In this document: in pieces, positions 31,933 to 40,477 of the stretch | How positions within the stretch are numbered: the stretch's first letter is position 1 | Layout of the letters: each line of letters starts with the position of its first letter | Assembly (NCBI RefSeq): GCF_023897065.1 | Contig: NZ_JAMHIV010000044.1 | Coordinates: 1 to 64,000, forward strand | Direction of reading: 5' to 3' | Origin: Crossiella sp. SN42 | Lineage (GTDB): Bacteria > Actinomycetota > Actinomycetes > Mycobacteriales > Pseudonocardiaceae | Length of the DNA: 64,000 nt | Position numbers and translations under genes: made by a program | The notes under the pieces: generated by a model | Told to the model about the DNA's origin: nothing | Seen by the model: the letters and a program-made list of their open reading frames with translations, nothing else | The model's database searches: none

Positions 31933-33339
31933 TCAATTCGACGAAATTCGAGTCGAACGATCCGCCGCTTCGCTGGAAATCGCGATCATCTCCTCGCGGC
32001 TCACCACCTTGACGCGTTCCCGGTTGGCGGCCAGGCCGAGTTTCAGTTCGTGGGTGTCGAGCCGGTTCCAGCCTTCCAGGGTGGTGTATTCGATGCCGCG
32101 TTCGACGAGCAGCTCGGTGACCCGGTCCGGATTTGGTTCCGGGGCCGGGGTGATGTTCGGCAGGTCGGCCAGGATGCTGTTGACGGTTTCCAGCGCGTCG
32201 CCCTTGGTGTGGCCGATGAGGCCGACCGGGCCGCGCTTGATCCAGCCGGTGACGTAGGTGCGGTCCACCTGCTCCGCGCCGTCGAGGACCCGGCCCGCCT
32301 CGTTCGGCACCACGCCCGCCGCGTGGTCGAAGGGCAGCTCCGCCAGGTGGCTGCTCAGGTAGCCGACCGCGCGGTAGACCGCCTGGACCGGCCACTCGTG
32401 GAAGGCGCCGGTGCCCTTGACGTCGCCGGTGCCGTCGAGCTCCATGCGCTCGGTGCGCAGGCCGGTGACCACGCCGTCGCCGAGGATGGCCACCGGGCGG
32501 TGCAGGAAGTGCAGGTGCAGGCGGCGGGGGCGGGCGCCGGGGTCGCGGATGGCCCAGTCCTGGAGGGTCTTGACCACCTGGCGGACCTGGTTGCTGCGCT
32601 CGATGGCCCGCAGGCTGCCCTGGTCGAACTCGATGTCCTCGGGGTGGACGATGACCTCGACGTTGGGGGAGTGGTCGAGCTCGCGCAGCTCCAGCGGGGT
32701 GAACTTGGCCTGGGCCGGGCCCCGGCGGCCGAAGACGTGCACGTCGGTGACCGGGCTGCCCTTCAGGCCCCGGTAGACGTTGTCCGGGATCTCGGTGCTG
32801 AGCAGCTCGTCTGCGGTCTTGGCCAGGATGCGGGCCACGTCCAGGGCGACGTTGCCCACGCCGAGCACGGCGACGCTGTTGGCCACCAGCGGCCAGTCCC
32901 TTGGCACGTCGGGGTGGCCGTCGTACCAGCTGACGAAGTCGGCCGCGCCGTAGCTGCCGTCCAGGCCGATGCCGGGGATGTCGAGGGAGCGGTCCTTCTC
33001 CGCGCCGGTGGCGAAGATGGCCACGTCGTAGTGTCGGCGGAGGTCGTCCAGGGTGAGGTCGGCGCCGTAGTTGACGTTGCCCAGGAAGCGGATCTCCGGG
33101 CGTTCCAGCACGCGCTGCAGGGCGTGCACGATCTGCTTGATGCGGGGGTGGTCAGGGGCCACGCCGTAGCGGATCAGGCCGTAGGGAGCGGGCAGCTTCT
33201 CGAGAAGGTCGATGCTGACACCGGAGAACTGCTCGGTCAGGTTCGACCATGACTCAGCGTCGGACTTGGCCAGGATGTCGGCGGCGTAGATGCCCGCCGG
33301 ACCCGCACCGATGACCGCGACCCGTAGCGGGCGCTGCAT
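31933..33339 (-). CDS. fprA: ferredoxin/adrenodoxin-type NADP+ reductase
   Basis: 468 aa flavoprotein of the adrenodoxin-reductase/FprA group. N-terminal FAD fold 'VAVIGAGPAGIYAADIL', 'PAPYGLIRYGVAPDH', and the NADP-binding 'VLGVGNVALDVARIL' with Arg-rich specificity loop 'VFGRRGPAQAKFT'. The C-terminal 'VTGWIKRGPVGLIGHTKGDALETV' is the conserved FAD/NADP lid. It transfers electrons from NADPH to ferredoxins that feed P450s or iron-sulfur assembly. ATG with AGGGAGAACGTC upstream. A 17/19 match to the IdeR/DtxR iron box lies 38 nt before the start, so iron-dependent repression is likely. No ferredoxin gene is adjacent. Confidence 0.93.
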   Translation of the reverse strand: MQRPLRVAVIGAGPAGIYAADILAKSDAESWSNLTEQFSGVSIDLLEKLPAPYGLIRYGVAPDHPRIKQIVHALQRVLERPEIRFLGNVNYGADLTLDDLRRHYDVAIFATGAEKDRSLDIPGIGLDGSYGAADFVSWYDGHPDVPRDWPLVANSVAVLGVGNVALDVARILAKTADELLSTEIPDNVYRGLKGSPVTDVHVFGRRGPAQAKFTPLELRELDHSPNVEVIVHPEDIEFDQGSLRAIERSNQVRQVVKTLQDWAIRDPGARPRRLHLHFLHRPVAILGDGVVTGLRTERMELDGTGDVKGTGAFHEWPVQAVYRAVGYLSSHLAELPFDHAAGVVPNEAGRVLDGAEQVDRTYVTGWIKRGPVGLIGHTKGDALETVNSILADLPNITPAPEPNPDRVTELLVERGIEYTTLEGWNRLDTHELKLGLAANRERVKVVSREEMIAISSEAADRSTRISSN

Positions 33340-33376
33340 GACGTTCTCCCTCAGCTCTGGATGACTCCCTGTAGTT

Positions 33377-34884
<1,508 letters not shown>

Positions 34885-34918
34885 GGTTCTGGGCAAACTG
34901 AGGTTCGAGGACAAGCAC

Positions 34919-34963
34919 GTCTGTGGCGGCCGACCCCCAGGGGACGGCCGCCACAGACTTTCC
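34919..34963. terminator. bidirectional terminator between aroG and the M23 gene
   Basis: Perfect 14-bp stem GTCTGTGGCGGCCG (34919-34932) with its complement (34945-34958), 12-nt loop, followed by TTTCC. Serves aroG (+) and the convergent M23 gene (-). Confidence 0.85.
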
Positions 34964-34982
34964 CTGCGGTTGGCGCCGGGGC

Positions 34983-35831
34983 TCAGCTACCGCAGTGCTC
35001 GAACCCGCTGGTGTAAGCGGTGGAACCGACCGAGCCGCCCCACTTCACGCACTTGCCGGGGGCCGCTTTGCGCACCGGTCCCGCGTAGTGGGTGAAGTTG
35101 CCCGAGTCGGTGCCGCGGGCCTCGCCCTGGACCTCCAGGAAGGCCGAGACCGCGCTCGCGGTGCCCACGGAGACCGACTTCAGGGTCACCACGCAGTTGT
35201 TGCCGTTGCTGTTGTTGTAGAGCAGGTAGGTGCGGCCGACCGTGCCCAGGGCCTGCTCGTCGACCACGCCGTAGCCGCTGCCGCAGACCTGCTCCGGGGT
35301 GTACGGGTTGCCGCCGCCACCGCAGTTGCGGCTGGTGTAGCTCCGGCTGCCGAAGTACAGGATCTGGCTGCCGTTGAAGGTGATCCGCACATCGGCCCCG
35401 TTGAGCCGCTGCTCGTAGTGCAGGTGCGCGCCGGTGGAGCCGCCGGTGTTGCCCACCTTGCCGATCTGCCTGCCCCTGGCCACCTGCGTGCCCACGCTGA
35501 CGTCCTGGCTGGACAGGTGCGCGTAGCGGGAGGTCCAGCCACCGCCGTGGTCGATCTCGATCCAGCGGCCGTAGGAGGTGCTGCCTTCGTTGGCCACCCG
35601 GCTGACCCGCCCCGCGGCGGAGGCCAGCACCGGGTCGCCCTCGTCGTTGGCGCGGTTGAAGTCGACGGAGTTCTGTGGGCTGTGGTTGGTGCGGGTCTGC
35701 CCTTCCCACACCTGGTCGCAGGGGAACGGGAGCTGGAACGCGGGTGCGGCCGCCGCGGGTTGCGCGACGGCCGCGAGTCCACCCAGTGCCACGGCCAGGG
35801 CCAGTCCCAGCCGGAGAAGTCCTCGCGTCAT
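34983..35831 (-). CDS. secreted M23-family peptidase
   Basis: 282 aa from ATG 35831. A signal peptide (1-~29, 'LGLALAVALGGLAAVAQPAAAA') is followed by a lysostaphin/M23 fold: 'NHSPQNSVDFNRANDEGDPVLA' with the first zinc ligands His and Asp, 'IEIDHGGGWTSRYAHL', and 'GAHLHYEQRL' with the HxH ligand. The C-terminal ~100 residues, rich in Cys, Asn and Gly, form an extra domain of unknown role, perhaps substrate binding. It should cut peptidoglycan cross-bridges or act on a peptide substrate outside the cell. A longer frame (from 35882) lacks a plausible signal sequence start. Its ribosome site is weak. Confidence 0.88.
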   Translation of the reverse strand: MTRGLLRLGLALAVALGGLAAVAQPAAAAPAFQLPFPCDQVWEGQTRTNHSPQNSVDFNRANDEGDPVLASAAGRVSRVANEGSTSYGRWIEIDHGGGWTSRYAHLSSQDVSVGTQVARGRQIGKVGNTGGSTGAHLHYEQRLNGADVRITFNGSQILYFGSRSYTSRNCGGGGNPYTPEQVCGSGYGVVDEQALGTVGRTYLLYNNSNGNNCVVTLKSVSVGTASAVSAFLEVQGEARGTDSGNFTHYAGPVRKAAPGKCVKWGGSVGSTAYTSGFEHCGS

Positions 35832-35887
35832 GGCCGGGAGCCTGACTCCGGCGGATACAGCCGGGGTCCAATCCGGATACAACCGGT

Positions 35888-36655
35888 TCAGCTAGCCGTG
35901 CGCCGCCGGAACAACCGGCCGGTCAGCGGCATCGCCAGCAGCAGGATCGCCGACCACCACAGCACCGCCAGCCAGCCCTGACCGGTGGTCGGCAGGCCCA
36001 GCAGCAGGGGGCGCACGGTGTCCATCACCAGCGTCATCGGCTGGTGCTCGACGAAGGCGCGCAGCCAGTCCGGCAGGGTGTGCGCGGGCACGAACGCGCT
36101 GCTGGCATACGGCACGAACAGCAGGATCAGGCTCAGCCCGCTGGCGCCCTCCACGGTGCGGGCGAGCAGGCCGAACAGGGCCGCGATCCAGGCCATCGCC
36201 GCGGCGAAGAGCCAGAGCAGGCCGAAGACCGCCAGCCAGTCCAGCGGCGAGGCCTGGGGCCGGAAGCCGAGCAGCAGGCCGATGAGCACCATGACGACGG
36301 TGGAGGCCGTGGTGCGCACGACGGTGGCCGCGACGTGCCCGATGATCACCGCCGAGCTGAGCATCGGCATCGAGCGCAGCCGGTCCACGATGCCATCGGC
36401 CAGGTCCTGCCGGACGCCGACCGCGGTGGGCATCGAGTTGGTGCCCACGCTGATCACCAGGATGCCCGCGATCAGGTAGTTGACGTAGCTGGTGCCGCCG
36501 GTGGCCACCGCGCCGCCGAACATGAACCGGAAGATCACCAGCATGGTGGTCGGGATCATGAACATCACCGCGACCTGTTCCGGGCTGCGCAGGATGTGCC
36601 GCAGGTTGCGGCCGATCATCACCTGGGCGTCGATGAGGTAGGACAGGGCTTTCAC
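35888..36655 (-). CDS. ABC-2 type drug exporter permease
   Basis: 255 aa, six predicted membrane helices. The pattern 'NLRHILRSPEQVAVMFMIPTTMLVIF' at the start and 'FVPYASSAFVPAHTLPDWLRAFVEHQPMT' (ABC-2 signature) in the last third are typical of DrrB-like daunorubicin-resistance permeases. GTG start overlaps the ATPase stop as GTGA. With the ATPase it should form an efflux pump for a hydrophobic compound. Codes for the second gene of the operon controlled by the TetR divergently encoded at 37698. Confidence 0.92.
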   Translation of the reverse strand: MKALSYLIDAQVMIGRNLRHILRSPEQVAVMFMIPTTMLVIFRFMFGGAVATGGTSYVNYLIAGILVISVGTNSMPTAVGVRQDLADGIVDRLRSMPMLSSAVIIGHVAATVVRTTASTVVMVLIGLLLGFRPQASPLDWLAVFGLLWLFAAAMAWIAALFGLLARTVEGASGLSLILLFVPYASSAFVPAHTLPDWLRAFVEHQPMTLVMDTVRPLLLGLPTTGQGWLAVLWWSAILLLAMPLTGRLFRRRTAS

Positions 36656-37611
36656 GCGGCGCCTCCGACGGTCTCGGCGGCCGGGCGGGCGCCGGTGAGG
36701 GACAGGAACACGTCGTCCAGGGTCGGACGGGTCAGGGCCAGGCCGGTCGGCTCCAGGCCCGCGGTTTCCAGCTGCTCCAGGACCTGGCGCAGCTGCCGGG
36801 CGCTGTCCACGGCGAGGCTGAGCCGGGGCGTCTCGCCCTCGTGCCGCAGCGCCTCGGGCGGCAGCGCGGACAGCGCGCGGTCCAGCTCGGCGGGGCCGGC
36901 GAAGGTCAGCTCCAGGCGCTCGGCGCCCACGGTGGCCTTCAGCTCGGCCGGGCTGCCCTCGGCGATCACCCGGCCGTGGTCCAGCAGCACCACCTGGTCG
37001 GCCAGCCGGTCGGCCTCCTCCAGGTACTGGGTGGTCAGCAGGATCGTGGTGCCCGCGGCCAGCAGCCGCTCGATCGCGGTCCACAACGTGTTGCGGCTGC
37101 GCGGGTCCAGGCCGGTGGTGGGCTCGTCCAGGAACAGCACCGGCGGCGCGGTGATCAGGCTGGCGGCCAGGTCCAGCCGCCGCCGCATGCCGCCGGAGTA
37201 GCCGCTGACCGCCCGGTCGGCCGCCCCGGCCAGGTCGAACTCGGCCAGCAGCTCAGCCGCCCTCGCCTTGGCCGCGCGCCTGCTCAGCCGGTGCAGGCGG
37301 CCCAGCATGACCAGGTTCTCCCGGCCGGTGAGCAGTCCGTCCAGCGCGGTCTGCTGGCCGGTCAGGCCGATCATCCGGCGCACCCGGTCCGGCTGGCGGC
37401 CCACCTCGGCCCCGTTGACCAGGGCCGTGCCGCCGTCGGCGGCCAGCAGGGTGCTCAGGATCCGCACCACCGTGGTCTTGCCCGCTCCGTTGGGACCGAG
37501 CAGCGCGAGCATCCGCCCGCGCCGCACGGTCAGGTCCACGCCCCGCAGCACCGGTGTCGAACCGAAGCTCTTGCGCAGGCCGGACACGCTGATCACGGCG
37601 TCCGAATCCAT
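36652..37611 (-). CDS. ABC transporter ATP-binding protein (DrrA-like)
   Basis: 319 aa. Walker A 'GPNGAGKTTVVRI', Q-loop 'LTGQQTALDG', signature 'SGGMRRRLDLA', Walker B 'VLFLDEPTTGLD', and H-loop region 'LTTQYLEEA', where the usual His is replaced by Gln as in DrrA-type proteins. A C-terminal DUF4162-like extension is present. ATG 37611 is preferred (GGGGGCGAG adjacent) over ATG 37638, which would lie inside the operator. Exporter energising subunit; operon with the permease. Confidence 0.93.
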   Translation of the reverse strand: MDSDAVISVSGLRKSFGSTPVLRGVDLTVRRGRMLALLGPNGAGKTTVVRILSTLLAADGGTALVNGAEVGRQPDRVRRMIGLTGQQTALDGLLTGRENLVMLGRLHRLSRRAAKARAAELLAEFDLAGAADRAVSGYSGGMRRRLDLAASLITAPPVLFLDEPTTGLDPRSRNTLWTAIERLLAAGTTILLTTQYLEEADRLADQVVLLDHGRVIAEGSPAELKATVGAERLELTFAGPAELDRALSALPPEALRHEGETPRLSLAVDSARQLRQVLEQLETAGLEPTGLALTRPTLDDVFLSLTGARPAAETVGGAA

Positions 37612-37621
37612 CTCGCCCCCA

Positions 37622-37664
37622 AACTGTGTATCACGCATACTGATTGTGTATTTGATACACAGTT
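37622..37664. promoter_or_regulatory. nested TetR operators between the ABC operon and tetR
   Basis: Outer 11-bp inverted repeat AACTGTGTATC (37622-37632) / GATACACAGTT (37654-37664), 21 nt apart. The right arm is shared with an inner perfect 17-bp palindrome TGTGTAT-TTG-ATACACA (37645-37661). It covers the promoter of tetR: TTGTGT (37644-37649), 16 nt, TAGGAT (37666-37671). Confidence 0.75.
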
Positions 37665-37697
37665 CTAGGATGTGGGTCAAGCCAGGGAGGGTGGGAG

Positions 37698-38465
37698 ATG
37701 TCAGCCGAGCACGAGGCGATGGCGCGCAGCCTGGAGCTGCTGTGGGGCGAGCGGGCCCAGCCGAGCAGGGGCCCACGGCCGAAGATGTCGGTGGACAAGA
37801 TCGTCGAGGCCGCGGTGCGCATCGCCGACGCGGAGGGCCTTGGCGGGCTGTCCATGCAGCGGGTGGCCGCCGAGCTGGGCTACACCACGATGTCGCTCTA
37901 CCGGTACGTGCCGGCCAAGGAGCAGCTGGTGGACCTGATGGTGGACCACGCCATCGGCGCGCCGCCGGCCGAACTGACCGCCGGGCAGCACTGGCGGGCC
38001 GCGCTGACCGGCTGGGCGCACGCGTTCTGGGCGGTCTGCCAGCGGCACCCGTGGCTGCTCAAGGTGCAGGCCGACCGGCCGCCGGTGGGCCCGAACCAGC
38101 TGTCCTGGCTGGAGTGCGGGCTGCGCGCGCTGGCCGGACTGGGTTTTGAGGGCTACGAACGGGTTTCGGTGGTCACCTTCATCTTCGCCGCGGTGCAGGG
38201 CCTGGCCAAGGTCTCCATCGACCAGCGGCCGCTCACCGACCGCGCCGAGGGCCCGGTGGCCAACGCCTACGCCGCCACCCTGGGCCGCTTCGTCAGCCCG
38301 GACCGCTACCCGGAACTGGCCGGGATCATGGCCGGTGGGGCCTTCGACGTGCCCGAGGACTACCCGGAGCCCAACGACGTGCTGCCGGACCTGGAGTTCG
38401 GCCTGTCCCACCTGCTCAACGGGATGGAGGCGTTCGTCCAGGCCCGGCAGTCAACGATCAGCTAA
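37698..38465 (+). CDS. TetR-family repressor of the divergent ABC exporter
   Basis: 255 aa, ATG with GGGAGGGTGGGAG upstream. Helix-turn-helix at ~35-80 ('LSMQRVAAELGYTTMSLYRYVPAKEQLV'); the C-terminal TetR_C domain ('WLLKVQADRPPVGPNQLSWLE') resembles the drug-sensing TetR group. It is divergent from the DrrAB-like exporter with an 86-nt intergenic region that holds palindromic operators, so it probably represses both itself and the pump until ligand binds. Its stop overlaps by 4 nt the end of a small convergent gene. Confidence 0.9.
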   Translation: MSAEHEAMARSLELLWGERAQPSRGPRPKMSVDKIVEAAVRIADAEGLGGLSMQRVAAELGYTTMSLYRYVPAKEQLVDLMVDHAIGAPPAELTAGQHWRAALTGWAHAFWAVCQRHPWLLKVQADRPPVGPNQLSWLECGLRALAGLGFEGYERVSVVTFIFAAVQGLAKVSIDQRPLTDRAEGPVANAYAATLGRFVSPDRYPELAGIMAGGAFDVPEDYPEPNDVLPDLEFGLSHLLNGMEAFVQARQSTIS

Positions 38466-38605
38466 TGCGCCACGTCGGTGAACAACCCGTGCGTCCTGGT
38501 GCCGTCCTCCGGCTCGGCCGGGCGCTGCGTGCCGCCCCAGGCCGGTTCGCCGAAGAGGTGCTCCACGGCCGGTCGGCCCGCGCCGTTTTCCTCGTACGGT
38601 TCCAT
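38462..38605 (-). CDS. small acidic protein, 47 aa
   Basis: ATG 38605, with GGGAGGGGGACTGGG immediately upstream (good ribosome site), to TAG 38462. Codons show the strong third-position G/C bias of true genes here. Composition Glu/Gly/Pro/Ala with a single Trp and no Cys; ends 'HGLFTDVAH'. A TACCCT -10-like element lies at 38656-38651. No known family recognised. It could be a short regulatory protein or a peptide precursor; no modification enzyme is next to it, so the latter is weak. Confidence 0.5.
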   Translation of the reverse strand: MEPYEENGAGRPAVEHLFGEPAWGGTQRPAEPEDGTRTHGLFTDVAH

Positions 38606-38675
38606 CCCAGTCCCCCTCCCCAGTGCCGGTCCTCCCACCGGCGTCTGTTGAGGGTAGCGAACGGGTTGTGTGGCG

Positions 38676-38710
38676 CGAGCCGTCCAATCGCACAATATTT
38701 ACGCGGCTCG
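38676..38710 (-). terminator. possible hairpin after the flotillin gene
   Basis: CGAGCC / GGCTCG 6-bp repeat around a 23-nt loop that is unusually A+T-rich for this window (CAATATTT). It is located just after the flotillin stop and could also hold a promoter for the small gene at 38605. Confidence 0.3.
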
Positions 38711-38715
38711 TTGTC

Positions 38716-40218
38716 CTAGGACTCCTTCGACCCCTGGAAGCTGGTCAGATCCAGGCCGCCCTCTTTTTTCACAGTGTTGCCCTCGGCGCTGTTGGGTTCT
38801 GCCGGGCTGGTTCCCATGGACTGCATCAGGGTGCGGGCCAGGCCCAGTCCGGTGCCGCCCAGGGTCATCGCCTTGGCCAGCAGGTCGGAGAGGCCGTCCG
38901 CGCCGTTGAGCACCACCATGTGGTCCACGTTGCCCAGCGCGCTCGCGCCGGCGGCCACGATCTCCGGCCACTTCTCCGCCAGCTGCTGGGCGATGACGGC
39001 CTCCTGGTTCTCCGCCAGCGCGCTCGCCCTCGCCTTGATCGACTCGGCCTCGGCCAGACCCTTCGCCCGCGCGGCCTCCGCCTCGGCCAGACCGCGGGCC
39101 TTGGCCGAGGCGGCCTCGGCCTCACCGGTGGCGCGGGTGGCGCTCGCGCTGGCCTCACCGCGGGCCTTGGTGGCCTCGGCGTCGGCGATCGCGGCGGTCT
39201 TCACCCTGGTCGCGTCGGCGGTGGCGCGCAGCTCGGTCTCCTTGGCCTCGGCCTGCGCGCGGGCGATCTGCGCGTCGCGCTCGGCGTCGGCCAGCGTCCT
39301 GGTCTCATACGCCCTGGCGTCGGCGGGCTTGCGCACCTGGGACTGCAACCGCTGCTCGGCCAGGTCGGCCTCCAGCTGCGCGGCCCTGGTCTCCTGCACC
39401 ACGACCTCCTGGCGCGCGCTGGCCTGTGCCAGCGGGCCGGACTGCTGCGCCTTGGCCGCGGCCTGGTCGATCTCGGCCTGGTACGCCGACTGCTTGATCC
39501 GGCTGTCGCGCAGCGCGGCGGCCTTGAGCGCGGCCGCGATCTGCTCGGCCTCGGCCGCCTCCTGGTCCCGCTGCGCCTCGGCGATGCGGGCCGCGGCCGC
39601 CACCGCGGCGGCGTGCGGCTTGCCCAGGTTGAGGATGTAGCCGGACTCGTCCTCGATCTCCTGGATCTGCAGCGAGTCCACCACCAGGCCCAGCTTGCTC
39701 ATCTCGATCGCCGAGGACTGCCGGACCTCGCCGGTGAGCGCGTCCCGGTTGTGGATCATCTCCTCGATGGTCAGCCCGCCCACTATCGAGCGCAGGTGAC
39801 CGGAGAACAGCTCGTGGATGGTGTTGTTCATGCCGTTCTGCTGGTCCAGGAACCGGCGGGCGGCGTTGGCGATGGAGACGAAGTCGTCGCCCACCTTGTA
39901 GATCACCACCGCGCGCACGGTCACCGGCAGGCCCTGCTTGGTCACACAGGAGATCTGCAGGTTGGCCGCGTGCGTGTCCAGCGAGAGCCGCCGCGCCACC
40001 TGGAAACCGGGCAGCACCAGGGTGCCCTTGCCGGTAACGATCTTGAAGCCGAGGCTGTCCGCGGTGTCCGCGGCCGTCCCCTTGGCCCCGAACCCGGAGA
40101 TGATCATGGCCTCGTTCGGCTCCGCCACCCGCCACAGCAGTCGCAGCAGCAGGAACAGCAGGAGCAACCCGACGACGCCCCCGCCAACCGCGATCAGAAT
40201 CGTCTGATTCATCGTCAT
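38716..40218 (-). CDS. flotillin-like SPFH membrane scaffold protein
   Basis: 500 aa. One N-terminal membrane helix (~5-28) is followed by the SPFH/band-7 domain (~35-200: 'AMIISGFGAKG', 'VTGKGTLVLPGFQVARRLSLDT', 'FLDQQNGMNNTIHELFSGHLRSIVGGLT'). A long Ala/Glu-rich coiled coil (~200-420) with repeated 'A(E)A(E)' motifs and a C-terminal Gly-rich tail come next. It is typical of YqiK/flotillin-1-like proteins that oligomerise on the inner membrane face and organise lipid microdomains. It is third in a run pknL - NfeD-like - flotillin, 55 nt after the NfeD-like gene. Start: ATG 40218 (or 40212); the ribosome site is weak. Confidence 0.93.
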   Translation of the reverse strand: MTMNQTILIAVGGGVVGLLLLFLLLRLLWRVAEPNEAMIISGFGAKGTAADTADSLGFKIVTGKGTLVLPGFQVARRLSLDTHAANLQISCVTKQGLPVTVRAVVIYKVGDDFVSIANAARRFLDQQNGMNNTIHELFSGHLRSIVGGLTIEEMIHNRDALTGEVRQSSAIEMSKLGLVVDSLQIQEIEDESGYILNLGKPHAAAVAAAARIAEAQRDQEAAEAEQIAAALKAAALRDSRIKQSAYQAEIDQAAAKAQQSGPLAQASARQEVVVQETRAAQLEADLAEQRLQSQVRKPADARAYETRTLADAERDAQIARAQAEAKETELRATADATRVKTAAIADAEATKARGEASASATRATGEAEAASAKARGLAEAEAARAKGLAEAESIKARASALAENQEAVIAQQLAEKWPEIVAAGASALGNVDHMVVLNGADGLSDLLAKAMTLGGTGLGLARTLMQSMGTSPAEPNSAEGNTVKKEGGLDLTSFQGSKES

Positions 40219-40273
40219 ACCCGGTGGGACACCGGCCAGTGGCAAAAGGTTCCGTGCCCGTCCAGGTCGTGAC

Positions 40274-40477
40274 CTACGGGAGCTCCCAGCGCTCCACGTA
40301 GAGCATCCGCGGCGGCTCGAAGTCGACCACCAGCACCCTGGCGTCCACCTCGATGGTCGCGGCGGGGTCGGCCGGTTTGGCGTAGTACGCCTCGACCCCG
40401 CCGCGGATGGCCACCATCACCTCGCCGATCAGCCCCGGCCCGACGCGCCCGGTGACCCGGCCCGTTTTCCCGATCAC
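40274..40477 (-). CDS. NfeD-like OB-fold small protein
   Basis: 67 aa. 'IGKTGRVTGRVGPGLIGEVMVAIRGGVEAYYAKP' then 'IEVDARVLVVDFEPPRMLYVERW': a beta-rich soluble domain resembling the C-terminal OB fold of NfeD proteins, which normally pair with SPFH/flotillin partners, here the next gene. GTG 40477 overlaps the pknL stop as GTGA, so translation is coupled to the kinase. No membrane helix, so it is a minimal stand-alone version. Too short to be obvious in automated gene calls. Confidence 0.8.
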   Translation of the reverse strand: MIGKTGRVTGRVGPGLIGEVMVAIRGGVEAYYAKPADPAATIEVDARVLVVDFEPPRMLYVERWELP

